Assembly: GCA_910586575.1 (NCBI GenBank)
Contig: CAJUJQ010000046.1
Span: 1-19,999, forward strand
Reading direction: 5' to 3'
Source: an uncultured Clostridia bacterium
Lineage (GTDB): Bacteria; Bacillota; Clostridia; Oscillospirales; Butyricicoccaceae
DNA: 19,999 nucleotides
How positions within the stretch are numbered: the stretch's first letter is position 1; each line of letters starts with the position of its first letter. This document shows positions 1 through 8,440 of this stretch, piece by piece. Both the position numbers and the translations under genes were made by a program. The notes under the pieces were generated by a model, which was given only the letters and a program-made list of their open reading frames with translations, was not told where the DNA came from and ran no database searches.

Positions 1-47
1 GACCACCGAGATCTACACTCTTTCCCTACACGACGCTCTTCCGATCT
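1..47 (+). other. Illumina TruSeq adapter contamination (not genomic)
   Basis: These 47 bases are identical to the last 47 bases of the 58-nt Illumina TruSeq universal (P5 side) adapter as I know it, ending in the familiar CTCTTCCGATCT. The next base begins sensible coding sequence. The adapter is open in the reading frame of the following gene and would add the artefactual peptide PPRSTLFPYTTLFRS to its N-terminus, so an automatic gene call may run through it. This is a sequencing and assembly artefact that marks a true contig end. Confidence 0.98.
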
Positions 48-1106
48 GTTGAGCTGTTTCGGGGCTGTCCGCGCGGGTGCCGGTTTTGTCAGGCAGGGCA
101 TACTTACCGCCCGCTGCGGACAAAGTCGCCGGAAACGCTCCGGCGGCAGGCCGAAGCCGTGCTGAAAAATTCGGGATATGAGGAAATTTCGCTTTCTTCG
201 CTCTCCACCAGTGATTACGGGAGCTTATCCGAGCTGACCGGGACGCTGCTTGATTTCTGCGAGCCGCGCCATATCAGCCTGTCGCTGCCGTCACTGCGGG
301 CGGACAGTTTCAACGCCGAGCTGATGGAGCGGGTGCAGAAGGTGCGCAAAAGCGGACTTACCTTCGCGCCGGAGGCCGGTTCCAAGCGGCTGCGGGATGT
401 AATTAACAAAAATCTGGAAGAGGACGACCTGCTGAACGCCTGTGAAATTGCATTCCGGGGCGGCTGGAATAATATTAAGCTGTACTTTATGATTGGTCTG
501 CCGACCGAAACCTCGGAGGATTTGGACGGTATTGCCGAGATTTGTAAGAAGGTTGCCTACTGCTGGCGCATGAATACCACGAACCGCGCACGCGGTGTAA
601 AGGTGACAGCCAGCGCGTCCTGTTTTGTCCCGAAGCCGCAGACACCGTTCCAATGGGATGCGCAAAATACGCTCGAAATGCTTGCGGGCAAGCAGGATTA
701 TATGAAAAAAATCATGAAAACCAAGAACGTCACTTATAACTGGCACGACGCCGAAACCTCGGTACTCGAGGGTGCAATCGCGCGCGGTGACCGCCGTCAA
801 GGCAAAGTACTTTACACCGCCTGGAAGAACGGCTGTGTGTTCGATGGCTGGGATTCCCTGTTTTCGCTCGAAAAGTGGCAGGATGCCTTTGAAGCCTGTG
901 GGCTTGACCCGCTGTGGTATTCGGCGCGGCAGCGCCCGCTGGACGAGCTGTTCCCGTGGGATCACATCAGTTCGGGCACGAGGAAAGAACACCTCAAGCG
1001 CGAATGGCTGAAATCCCGTGACGCCGTGCCGACGCCCGGCTGTATGGCCGGGTGCGCGGGCTGCGGCGCGAATACGCTTTTGAAGGGAGGGAAATGCCGT
1101 GTTTAA
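48..1106 (+). CDS. TIGR03960-type radical SAM protein, 5'-truncated
   Basis: This is the C-terminal 352 residues of a radical SAM protein; the start is lost at the contig end. The frame is open from base 48, directly after the adapter. It begins just before the CX3CX2C iron-sulfur motif (GCPRGCRFC, Cys codons at 66, 78 and 87), which binds the 4Fe-4S cluster that cleaves S-adenosylmethionine. Later segments such as TFAPEAGSKRLR and KLYFMIGLPTE are typical of the YgiQ/TIGR03960 group. The C-terminus has a second cysteine cluster (GCMAGCAGCG). Full-length family members are near 600 residues with an N-terminal B12-binding-like domain, which is missing here. The next gene overlaps its end by 8 bp and encodes the usual partner protein. 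The substrate of the family is unknown to me. A GTG at 159 is available as a start but would remove the essential cysteines. Confidence 0.88.
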   Translation, partial: VELFRGCPRGCRFCQAGHTYRPLRTKSPETLRRQAEAVLKNSGYEEISLSSLSTSDYGSLSELTGTLLDFCEPRHISLSLPSLRADSFNAELMERVQKVRKSGLTFAPEAGSKRLRDVINKNLEEDDLLNACEIAFRGGWNNIKLYFMIGLPTETSEDLDGIAEICKKVAYCWRMNTTNRARGVKVTASASCFVPKPQTPFQWDAQNTLEMLAGKQDYMKKIMKTKNVTYNWHDAETSVLEGAIARGDRRQGKVLYTAWKNGCVFDGWDSLFSLEKWQDAFEACGLDPLWYSARQRPLDELFPWDHISSGTRKEHLKREWLKSRDAVPTPGCMAGCAGCGANTLLKGGKCRV

Positions 1107-1767
1107 GGCCCGCATGAAATTTGCGAAGGAAGGGCGCGCGCGCTATATTTCCCACCTGGATTTGATGCACACCATGCAGCGGGCAATGGCGCGCTGTGAA
1201 ATGCCGCTTTGGTTCACCGAAGGGTTTAACCAGCACGCTTATGTTTCGGTTGCGCTGCCGCTTTCCACCGGCTTTTCGGGGGAGTGGGAGCTGCTGGACT
1301 TCAATTTGCTGAGCGAAAGCGTGCCGGTCAACGCAGTTGAGGCGATGAACGATGTATTCCCGGAGGGGCTGCGTGCGCTTGAAATCTATCCGCTGTCCGA
1401 CGGCGGGATGCCGGTGCGGGATATCGCGTGGTCAAAGTACCGCGTCACATGGTCGTTTCCTGAGGACGTGCCCGACGGGCTGACCGCCGCAGTCAAGGAG
1501 TTGTTTTCCCGCGATTCGGTTGAGATTCTGAAGCGCTCCAAACGCGGCGAAAAGAATGTGAATATGAAAGGGCTGATGGGCGCTTTGGAAATCGCGGAAA
1601 CTGAGAATGCAGTGGTTGTGACTGCCGTTACCGCTGCCGGGAGCAATAACCTCAGCCCGGAATACCTGACAAAAGCCATGAACCAATATTATCCGGCGTT
1701 TGATTTGTCCGACGCAGCGTATCACCGGCTTTGCGTTTATAACGGCGAAATGCAAGCGTTTCGCTGA
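1099..1767 (+). CDS. TIGR03936/DUF2344 radical SAM-associated protein
   Basis: A 222-residue protein that starts at GTG 1099, overlapping the upstream radical SAM gene by 8 bp, with a GGGAGGG ribosome site just before it. The N-terminal pattern FAKEGRARYISHLDLMHTM, followed by FTEGFNQHAY and PLSTGFSGEWELLD, is characteristic of the DUF2344 family, and the length is normal for it. In many Firmicutes this protein is encoded next to, or fused to, the TIGR03960 radical SAM protein, so the two probably act together, possibly in RNA or ribosome-related modification. That role is inference from genome context only; no reaction is established from this sequence. There are no membrane segments or signal peptide, so a cytoplasmic location is expected. 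Confidence 0.86.
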   Translation: MFKARMKFAKEGRARYISHLDLMHTMQRAMARCEMPLWFTEGFNQHAYVSVALPLSTGFSGEWELLDFNLLSESVPVNAVEAMNDVFPEGLRALEIYPLSDGGMPVRDIAWSKYRVTWSFPEDVPDGLTAAVKELFSRDSVEILKRSKRGEKNVNMKGLMGALEIAETENAVVVTAVTAAGSNNLSPEYLTKAMNQYYPAFDLSDAAYHRLCVYNGEMQAFR

Positions 1768-1808
1768 TACTTGGGGAGTGGAATAGATTTCCGATTTTAC
1801 CACGAAAT

Positions 1809-1815
1809 AGGGGGG
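1809..1815 (+). promoter_or_regulatory. Ribosome binding site that fixes the miaB start
   Basis: AGGGGGG lies 6 bases before ATG 1822. The upstream in-frame TTG at 1771 has a poorer context and would add 17 residues that do not resemble the family, so 1822 is preferred. Confidence 0.7.
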
Positions 1816-1821
1816 ACGGCA

Positions 1822-3270
1822 ATGGGTGCTGCAAACCATGTCCCGGAAGAAGCAATCCGGCGGCAATATGAATATATCGACCTAATCGCCGCACGGAACG
1901 CCGAAAAGGCGCAGTTCCTGGGACAGAAGCCGCGCGCCGTGGCGCACACCTTCGGCTGCCAGCAGAATTTTGCCGACACCGAGCGCCTTGCGGGGATGCT
2001 CTCCGAAATGGGCTATGAGCTGACCGAGGATGTCAATGACGCGGCGCTGATCCTATATAATACCTGCGCTGTGCGCGAGCATGCGGAGTCGCGCGCGCTT
2101 GGCAACGTCGGCGCGCTGACCCATGTCAAAAAGGCGCGCCCGGAAACGGTGATTGCGTTATGCGGCTGCATGGTGCAGCAGGAACAGGTTGCGGAAAAGG
2201 TCAAAAAAAGCTATCCGCACGTTGATTTGGTGTTCGGAACCCATGCGCTTTGGCGCTTTCCGGAGCTGCTGTTCCGCACGCTGACCGGGAAAAAGCGGGT
2301 TTTTGACATTTCCGGTGACGAAAGGGGCGAAATCGCCGAGGGACTGCCTGTCCTGCGCGGCGAGGGTGCGCGCGCGTGGCTGTCCATTATGTACGGCTGC
2401 AACAATTTCTGCACCTACTGTATTGTACCCTATGTGAGAGGAAGGGAGCGCAGCCGCGACCCGGAAGCGATTGAAAACGAGCTTCGTGAGCTGGTCGCGG
2501 CAGGCTATAAAGATATTACTCTTTTGGGGCAAAATGTGAACTCTTACGGCAAGGATTTGGGGCTGGGTCTGGATTTTTCCGGGCTTTTGCGGCGGCTGGA
2601 CAAGGTGCCGGGGGATTACCTGCTCCGCTTCATGACCAGCCACCCGAAGGACGCTTCGGAGAGGCTGTTTGACACCATGGCGGAGTGCCGCCACGTGGCA
2701 AAACAGCTGCATCTGCCGTTCCAGTCGGGCAGCGATGAAATCCTGCGGCGCATGAACCGGGGCTATACTTCGGCGCATTACCGGGAGCTGATTGTGTATG
2801 CACGGGGGAAAATGCCGGAAATTACGCTTTCCAGCGATATCATCGTCGGTTTCCCAGGGGAAACCGAAGCGGATTTCGTGCAGACCCTTTCCCTGGTGCG
2901 GGAGGTTGGCTTCGATATGCTGTATACCTTCCTGTATTCCAGGCGGAGCGGCACGCCCGCGGCGGAGTATCCCGACAGCGCGTCAAAGGAGGAAAAACAG
3001 GACCGTTTTGAGCGGCTTTTGAAAGCGCAGGATGAAACCGTTGAAGGGCGGCAGGCCGCATATCTTGGCAAACGTCTGCGTGTGCTGGTTGACAGCACGG
3101 GCAAAAGCCCGGAATACCCCTTTGCCGCGCGCACGGAGGGCGGTTTGCTGGTCTGCTGCGTGGGCGAGGGTTTGAGAATCGGCGAATTTGCCGAGGTCGA
3201 GATTGATAGAACAACGCTGCGGTGCCTGTTTGCCCATACCGTTTCGCAACATATCATATATAAGGGATAA
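1822..3270 (+). CDS. miaB: tRNA-2-methylthio-N6-dimethylallyladenosine synthase MiaB
   Basis: A 482-residue radical SAM methylthiotransferase that adds a methylthio group to C2 of i6A37 in tRNAs reading UNN codons. The N-terminal UPF0004 domain has its three cluster cysteines: C46 in TFGCQQN, C82 in NTCAVREHAE and C116 in CGCM. The radical SAM motif is YGCNNFCTYC (C193, C197, C200), followed by VPYVRGRERSR, which is diagnostic of MiaB rather than RimO or MtaB. LLGQNVNSYG and the C-terminal TRAM domain (roughly the last 65 residues) complete the family layout. The N-terminal extension of about 40 residues before the first motif is common in clostridial members. It lies 54 bp after the DUF2344 gene and 13 bp before the GNAT gene. 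MiaA, which makes its substrate i6A37, is encoded 5 kb downstream in the same run. Confidence 0.95.
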   Translation: MGAANHVPEEAIRRQYEYIDLIAARNAEKAQFLGQKPRAVAHTFGCQQNFADTERLAGMLSEMGYELTEDVNDAALILYNTCAVREHAESRALGNVGALTHVKKARPETVIALCGCMVQQEQVAEKVKKSYPHVDLVFGTHALWRFPELLFRTLTGKKRVFDISGDERGEIAEGLPVLRGEGARAWLSIMYGCNNFCTYCIVPYVRGRERSRDPEAIENELRELVAAGYKDITLLGQNVNSYGKDLGLGLDFSGLLRRLDKVPGDYLLRFMTSHPKDASERLFDTMAECRHVAKQLHLPFQSGSDEILRRMNRGYTSAHYRELIVYARGKMPEITLSSDIIVGFPGETEADFVQTLSLVREVGFDMLYTFLYSRRSGTPAAEYPDSASKEEKQDRFERLLKAQDETVEGRQAAYLGKRLRVLVDSTGKSPEYPFAARTEGGLLVCCVGEGLRIGEFAEVEIDRTTLRCLFAHTVSQHIIYKG

Positions 3271-3283
3271 AGAGGGTGAAAGC

Positions 3284-3853
3284 TTGGATCACAAAGGGAC
3301 ACAAATCCTGAAAACGGAGCGCCTGGTTCTGCGCCCTTTCCGGACAGAGGATGCCCCGGCGATGTTCCGCAACTGGGCGTCAGATGAGGAGGTTACGCGG
3401 TTCCTGACGTGGCCGTCCCATCGGACGGAAGCGGACAGCGCCGCAATCCTGCGGGAGTGGACGGCGGATTATGCCCGGAAGGATTTCTACCAGTGGGCAA
3501 TCGTTCCGAAAGGAAACGGCCCGGAGCCGGTTGGCAGCATCAGCGTGGTCAGCCTCAGCGAACAGACGGAAAAAGCGCACATCGGTTACTGTATCGGCAG
3601 GCAGTGGTGGCATCAGGGCATTACCTCGGAAGCGATGCGGGCGGTGATGGATTTCCTGTTTGATGAGGTGGGAGTACAGCGGGTGGACAGCCGGCACGAC
3701 CCCCGCAACCCGCACTCCGGGGCGGTGATGGAAAAATGCGGCATGCGTTACGAAGGGACGCTGCGGCAAAGCGATTGGAATAACCAGGGCATTTGTGACG
3801 CTTGCTGGTACGCCCTGCTTTTGGCGGAGCGGCAGGCAAAGGAATCAAGATAG
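3284..3853 (+). CDS. GNAT family N-acetyltransferase (RimJ/RimL-like)
   Basis: A 189-residue acetyltransferase of the Acetyltransf_3 type, predicted to move an acetyl group from acetyl-CoA to an amine. The opening LKTERLVLRPFRTEDAPAMF is the classic start of this group. IGYCIGRQWWHQGITSEAM carries the acetyl-CoA pyrophosphate-binding motif A, and RNPHSGAVMEKCGMRYEGTLR is the usual C-terminal core. I chose TTG 3284 because AGAGGGTG precedes it and it gives a normal length; the longer frame opening at ATG 3188 would overlap miaB by 83 bp and add unrelated residues. It lies between miaB and mutS, 13 and 15 bp from them, so it is co-transcribed. The substrate cannot be read from the sequence: ribosomal protein, small molecule and antibiotic are all possible. 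No link to mismatch repair or tRNA modification should be assumed from position alone. Confidence 0.85.
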   Translation: MDHKGTQILKTERLVLRPFRTEDAPAMFRNWASDEEVTRFLTWPSHRTEADSAAILREWTADYARKDFYQWAIVPKGNGPEPVGSISVVSLSEQTEKAHIGYCIGRQWWHQGITSEAMRAVMDFLFDEVGVQRVDSRHDPRNPHSGAVMEKCGMRYEGTLRQSDWNNQGICDACWYALLLAERQAKESR

Positions 3854-3868
3854 ATTGGCAGGTAAACG

Positions 3869-6451
3869 ATGGCTGAACTGACCCCGATGATGAAGCAATA
3901 CTTTGAGATTAAAAAGAAACATAAAGATTATATCCTGTTTTATCGGCTGGGTGATTTTTACGAAATGTTCTATGAGGACGCAAAGCTGGCCTCCCGTGAG
4001 CTGGAGCTGACGCTGACCGGCAGGGACTGCGGGCAGGAGGAGCGCGCGCCTATGTGCGGCGTGCCGTTCCACAGCTACGAGGGGTATGTCGCGCGGTTGG
4101 TGCGCAAAGGCTATAAGGTCGCGATCTGTGAGCAGATGGAGGATCCCAAAACCACCAAGGGTCTGGTCAAGCGGGAGATTGTCCGCATGATTACGCCCGG
4201 TACGCTGATTGACGCTTCCATGCTGGACGAGAACCGCAATAACTTCCTGGCCTGCGTTTATTGCGACAACCGCGCGGCAGCGGTCTGCTTTGCCGATATT
4301 TCGACCGGTGAGGTGTTCGCGACTGCCTGCGCGGAGCGGGACGAGCTGTATTCCGAGCTTGGCCGCTTCCTGCCGCGTGAGGTGCTGCTGGGCGGTGCGG
4401 CCTGCGTAGACAGCGCGCTGCAAGGCTTCATTACTACCCGGCTGGAGGGGATTTTCTCGCCGCTCCCGGAGGGCTGCTTTGAGCCGCAGGCGTGCGCCGC
4501 ACGCATTCAGGGGCAGTTCCACATTCAGGATTTTGCGGCTGCCGGGATTGCGGAGCATCCGTTCCTGCCGCTCTGTATCGGCGGCCTGCTGAGCTATCTT
4601 GCGGAAACCCAGAAATCCAGCCTGCCGTGCCTTGGCAAGCTGGAGGTTTACCGTCACGGGCAGTATATGGAGCTTGACCTGAACGCGCGCCGCAATTTGG
4701 AGCTTTGCGAAACCATGCGCGCCAAGGAAAAACGCGGCTCGCTGCTGTGGGTGATTGACCGCACGAAAACGGCGATGGGTTCCCGCCTGATTCGTCAGTG
4801 GCTCGAAAAGCCGCTGCTCAACCCGCTGCACATCAAAAAGCGGCAGAACGCGGTGGGAGAACTGGCAAAGGATATCATGCTGCGCACCTCGTTGGGGGAC
4901 GTGCTGAAAAAGGTGTTTGATATGGAACGCTTAATCAGCCGGGTGGTTTACGGCACGGCGAGCTGCCGCGACCTGCGCGCCTTGCAGGATGCAATGGACC
5001 GCCTGCCCGAGCTGCACGGCGTATGCAGCCAGCTGACAGCGCCGCTGTCCCGCGAGCTGACCGGCCGGATTGATTTGCTGGATGATGTGCGGGGCGCGAT
5101 TGCGTGCACCCTTGTTGATGAGCCGCCAATTACCGTGCGGGAGGGCGGGTTTATCCGTCCGGGTTTCCATCGGGAGATTGACGAGCTGCGCGACCTTGCC
5201 TCGGGCGGCAAGGGGAAAATTGTGGAAATCGAGCAGCGGGAACGTGAGCGGACCGGCATCAAAACGCTGAAAATCCGCTACAACCGCGTTTTCGGCTATT
5301 ATATAGAGGTCACAAAGTCGTTCCTGTCGCAGGTACCGCAGGATTACGTCCGCAAGCAGACGCTTGCCAACGCTGAGCGTTATATCACTGAGGAATTGAA
5401 AGGGCTGGAAAGCACCGTTTTGGGTGCACAGGAGCGCCTGACCGCGCTGGAATATGAGCTGTTTGTGCAGCTGCGGGAACAGGTCGCCGCCGAGGTGCAC
5501 CGCATCCAGCGGACGGCGCAGGCGGTGGCGAACCTGGACGTGCTCTGCTCACTGGCAGAGCTGGCTGCGGAACAGAATTATACCTGCCCGGAGGTTGATT
5601 TCTCCGGCGTGATTGAAATCAAGGACGGCAGGCATCCGGTGGTGGAGCGTGTACTTGAAGGGAGCCTGTTCATCCCGAATGACACCCGCCTGGACAGCGG
5701 CGAGAACCGTGTCGCTATCATCACCGGGCCGAATATGGCGGGCAAATCCACCTATATGCGGCAGGTTGCCATTATTACGGTTTTAGCGCAGATGGGTTCG
5801 TATGTCCCCGCCGCGTCGGCGCGGATTGGCGTGGTGGATCGCGTGTTTACCCGCGTCGGCGCGTCGGACGACCTTTCCAGCGGGCAGTCCACCTTTATGG
5901 TGGAGATGAGCGAGGTTGCGGATATCCTGCGTTTCGCAACTAAGAGCAGCCTGCTGATTCTGGACGAAATTGGACGCGGCACGTCTACCTATGACGGCAT
6001 GAGCATTGCGCGCGCGGTGCTGGAATACGCCGCCGATAAGCGCAAAATCGGTGCGCGGACGCTGTTTGCGACCCATTACCACGAGCTGACCGAGCTGGAA
6101 AGCCTGGTCGACGGCGTCAAGAATTACAATATCGCGGTCAAAAAGCGCGGTGATGATATTACGTTCCTGCGGCGCATTGTGCCGGGGGGCGCGGACGAAA
6201 GCTTTGGCATTGAGGTTGCCAAGCTGGCGGGCGTGCCGAACGCGGTCATTAAGCGCGCAAAATCAGTGCTCAAGGATTTGGAGAGCCATATGCCGCGCAT
6301 TGAGGTGCGCGAGGTGGAAGAGGAAATGCAGGTTTCCATGCTCGACCTTGGCTCGAACCAGGTCGCCGACCGGCTGCGCGCTATGCAGGTGGAAACCATG
6401 ACGCCGATAGAGGCTATGAACGCGCTTTATGAGCTGAAAAAGCTGGTTTAA
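3869..6451 (+). CDS. mutS: DNA mismatch repair protein MutS
   Basis: An 860-residue MutS1-type mismatch recognition ATPase, the normal length for bacteria. Domain I has the mismatch-contact motif F30-Y31-E32 in GDFYEMFYEDA, followed by MCGVPFHSYEGYVARL and CEQMEDP. The clamp and core region carries RVFGYYIEVTKS. The ATPase has Walker A GPNMAGKST at residues 620-628, Walker B with D699-E700 in LLILDEIGRGTSTYDG, and the signature FATHYHEL. The C-terminus keeps a helix-turn-helix and a short tail suited to dimerisation. These features separate it from MutS2, which would have a C-terminal Smr domain. It starts at ATG 3869, 15 bp after the GNAT gene, and is followed 30 bp later by mutL. It should be cytoplasmic, recognise mismatches behind the replication fork and recruit MutL. 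Confidence 0.98.
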   Translation: MAELTPMMKQYFEIKKKHKDYILFYRLGDFYEMFYEDAKLASRELELTLTGRDCGQEERAPMCGVPFHSYEGYVARLVRKGYKVAICEQMEDPKTTKGLVKREIVRMITPGTLIDASMLDENRNNFLACVYCDNRAAAVCFADISTGEVFATACAERDELYSELGRFLPREVLLGGAACVDSALQGFITTRLEGIFSPLPEGCFEPQACAARIQGQFHIQDFAAAGIAEHPFLPLCIGGLLSYLAETQKSSLPCLGKLEVYRHGQYMELDLNARRNLELCETMRAKEKRGSLLWVIDRTKTAMGSRLIRQWLEKPLLNPLHIKKRQNAVGELAKDIMLRTSLGDVLKKVFDMERLISRVVYGTASCRDLRALQDAMDRLPELHGVCSQLTAPLSRELTGRIDLLDDVRGAIACTLVDEPPITVREGGFIRPGFHREIDELRDLASGGKGKIVEIEQRERERTGIKTLKIRYNRVFGYYIEVTKSFLSQVPQDYVRKQTLANAERYITEELKGLESTVLGAQERLTALEYELFVQLREQVAAEVHRIQRTAQAVANLDVLCSLAELAAEQNYTCPEVDFSGVIEIKDGRHPVVERVLEGSLFIPNDTRLDSGENRVAIITGPNMAGKSTYMRQVAIITVLAQMGSYVPAASARIGVVDRVFTRVGASDDLSSGQSTFMVEMSEVADILRFATKSSLLILDEIGRGTSTYDGMSIARAVLEYAADKRKIGARTLFATHYHELTELESLVDGVKNYNIAVKKRGDDITFLRRIVPGGADESFGIEVAKLAGVPNAVIKRAKSVLKDLESHMPRIEVREVEEEMQVSMLDLGSNQVADRLRAMQVETMTPIEAMNALYELKKLV

Positions 6452-6481
6452 AGAGAGAAAGGCGGAAAAGGAGGGAAGGAT

Positions 6482-8431
6482 ATGGCAGTGATTCAGGAGT
6501 TGTCGCCGCATCTTGCGGATTTGATTGCGGCAGGCGAGGTGGTCGAGCGCCCCGCGTCTGTCGCGAAGGAGCTGATTGAAAACGCCATTGACGCGGGCGC
6601 GACCCGGGTCACGGTCGAAATTGAAAACGGCGGGATTTCTTACCTCCGGATTGCCGACAACGGCTGCGGCATGTCGCCCGAGGATGCGGCGATTGCGTTC
6701 CGGCGGCACGCGACAAGCAAGCTGCGCACCGAGAGCGACCTTGCGGCGATTGGCACGCTCGGTTTCCGGGGGGAGGCGCTTGCGGCGATTTCCGCGGTTT
6801 CCCACATTGATTTGTTCACCAAACAGGCGGATACGATTGCAGGACTGCATATGCATCTGGACGCGGGCAAAGTGGCCGAGCAGGAGGAGGCGGGCTGCCC
6901 GGACGGCACGACCATGATTATCCGCGGTCTGTTCTATAACACCCCGGCCCGGATGAAGTTCCTGAAAAAGGACTTTACAGAAGCGGGTTACATCCTTTCG
7001 GTGGTGCAGCACGCGGCGCTGTCCCATCCGGAAATTGCGTTTGCTCTGATACGCGATGGCAAACAGGTCTTTTCGACTTCGGGGGACGGGCAGCTGAAAA
7101 CCCCGGTATTCAGTGTGTTTGGGCGCGAGATGGTTCAAAATATGCTGGAAGTGTTGCCGTTTGAGCGGGAGCAACTGACCGCGTGGGGGTATATCACCAA
7201 ACCGCACTGCGTCCGCCCGAACCGTTCGATGCAGCATTTCTTTGTCAACGGGCGCTATGTCAAAAGCCGTTTGATGCAGGCGGCGCTGGAGGAAGCTTAT
7301 AAAAACGCGATTATCACCGGCAAGTATCCGAGCGGCGCGGTGTTCCTGACGCTTCCGTATTCCATGGTAGACGTAAACGTCCATCCGGCGAAAACCGAGG
7401 TCAAGTTTGCGCTGGAAAAGCCGGTTTTTGAGGCTGTATACATCGCCTGCAAGAACGCGCTGGAAGCAGGGGACAACATCCCGGTGCTTCAACAGAAGCA
7501 GCCTGCTGCGCGTGAGGATCATCTCACACGGGAGCAGCAGGAGCTGGCCGCGCCGCCGCTGGAACAGCTGCTGACGGCCATCCCGAGAGAAAGCGCGCCT
7601 CCGTTTGCGCCGATGGCGTTCCAGCCGGAACCGCCTAAGCGCGCGTTTTTGCCGTATATCGACTGCGACGACGACGATGCCGGGTTAGAGCTGTGCGCCC
7701 CCAGGCCGGACCAGCTGCCGCTGCGCGCGCCGGAGCCGTCCAAGCGGACGGAAGCGGTGGAGCCGCCATCCGCGCCGAGGGAGCCTGCCGCCGCCCAGCT
7801 GGAGGCGGACACCGCGCAGGCTGCCGCCGAACCGTCGGCACCGGAAGCCCCGTCCCTTTTTACAGGGGGTGCGCGGGCGCTTGGTGAATGCTTCCATACC
7901 TATATTATAGCGGAGGAGGACGGCGATCTGGTGCTGATTGATAAGCATGCAGCCCATGAGCGCATGATATTCAACCGGCTGCGCGCTTCTGCCGATCCGC
8001 CGTCCCAGACGCTGCTTTCGCCCGTCGTGGCAGAGCTGCCGCCGCCGCTGGCCGCGGCGCTGACCGAGGGCATTGAGCAGGTGCGCGGGCTGGGCTTTGA
8101 CATTGAACCGTTTGGTTCTGGAAGCTTCGCGGTGCGCGCCGTCCCATCTTACTTGGACGCGGCGGATGTGCCATCGGCGCTGGCCGAGATTGCGGAAAAG
8201 CTGGACAGCCACCGTGCGCCCACTCCGGACCGGCTGGATGACCTGATTCACACGGTGTCCTGTAAAGCCGCCGTCAAGGCGGGTTCCCACAGCAGCTTAC
8301 AGGAATTGCAGGGGCTGTGTGACCGGGTGCTGAGCGACACCGAGGTGCGCGCCTGTCCACACGGCAGGCCGACCGTGGTGCGGCTGACCAAGTACGAGCT
8401 TGACAGGCTGTTCAAGCGTGTCAACCAGTAG
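6482..8431 (+). CDS. mutL: DNA mismatch repair endonuclease MutL
   Basis: A 649-residue MutL with a GHKL ATPase N-terminus: IAAGEVVERPASVAKELIENAIDAG, seen in parts as the ATP-Mg site, DNGCGM, RHATSKL and GFRGEALAAI. An AAGGAGG site ends 7 bases before ATG 6482. Residues about 345-460 form a Pro/Ala/Glu-rich linker with an acidic patch (DCDDDDAG) and no fold. The C-terminal dimerisation domain carries the metal-dependent endonuclease motifs found in bacteria without MutH: DKHAAHE (D487, H489, E493), SCKAAVKA (C594) and CPHGRP (C625, H627). One deviation is that the final Glu of the consensus DQHA-x2-E-x4-E is Asn498. It should nick the daughter strand after activation by MutS and the sliding clamp. 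It is followed by miaA 9 bp later. Confidence 0.97.
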   Translation: MAVIQELSPHLADLIAAGEVVERPASVAKELIENAIDAGATRVTVEIENGGISYLRIADNGCGMSPEDAAIAFRRHATSKLRTESDLAAIGTLGFRGEALAAISAVSHIDLFTKQADTIAGLHMHLDAGKVAEQEEAGCPDGTTMIIRGLFYNTPARMKFLKKDFTEAGYILSVVQHAALSHPEIAFALIRDGKQVFSTSGDGQLKTPVFSVFGREMVQNMLEVLPFEREQLTAWGYITKPHCVRPNRSMQHFFVNGRYVKSRLMQAALEEAYKNAIITGKYPSGAVFLTLPYSMVDVNVHPAKTEVKFALEKPVFEAVYIACKNALEAGDNIPVLQQKQPAAREDHLTREQQELAAPPLEQLLTAIPRESAPPFAPMAFQPEPPKRAFLPYIDCDDDDAGLELCAPRPDQLPLRAPEPSKRTEAVEPPSAPREPAAAQLEADTAQAAAEPSAPEAPSLFTGGARALGECFHTYIIAEEDGDLVLIDKHAAHERMIFNRLRASADPPSQTLLSPVVAELPPPLAAALTEGIEQVRGLGFDIEPFGSGSFAVRAVPSYLDAADVPSALAEIAEKLDSHRAPTPDRLDDLIHTVSCKAAVKAGSHSSLQELQGLCDRVLSDTEVRACPHGRPTVVRLTKYELDRLFKRVNQ

Positions 8432-8440
8432 AGAGGGGGG
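8431..8440 (+). promoter_or_regulatory. Shine-Dalgarno abutting the miaA ATG
   Basis: GAGAGGGGGG ends immediately before ATG 8441, leaving no spacer. GTG at 8447, two codons on and in frame, would give a 6-base spacer and may be the true start. The effect is only two residues. Confidence 0.5.

Noticed and set aside
1771..1821. TTG 1771 as the miaB start
   Set aside because: The 17 extra residues do not resemble the family and ATG 1822 has a good ribosome site at the right distance.
3188..3283. ATG 3188 as the GNAT start
   Set aside because: It would overlap miaB by 83 bp, and the added residues do not belong to the GNAT fold, which begins near LKTERLVLRPF.
3845..4831. Minus-strand open frame of 328 codons opposite mutS
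   Set aside because: Antisense shadow of mutS; composition is Arg/Gln/His-rich as expected of reversed GC-rich codons and no motif is seen.
6263..7522. Minus-strand open frame of 419 codons opposite mutS/mutL
   Set aside because: It lies fully antisense to two certain genes, has no family resemblance and arises from GC-rich codon use in those genes.
7520..7870. Repetitive Pro/Ala/Glu codons in mutL as a DNA repeat or frameshift
   Set aside because: The frame stays open into a well-formed C-terminal domain; this is the disordered linker normal for MutL.
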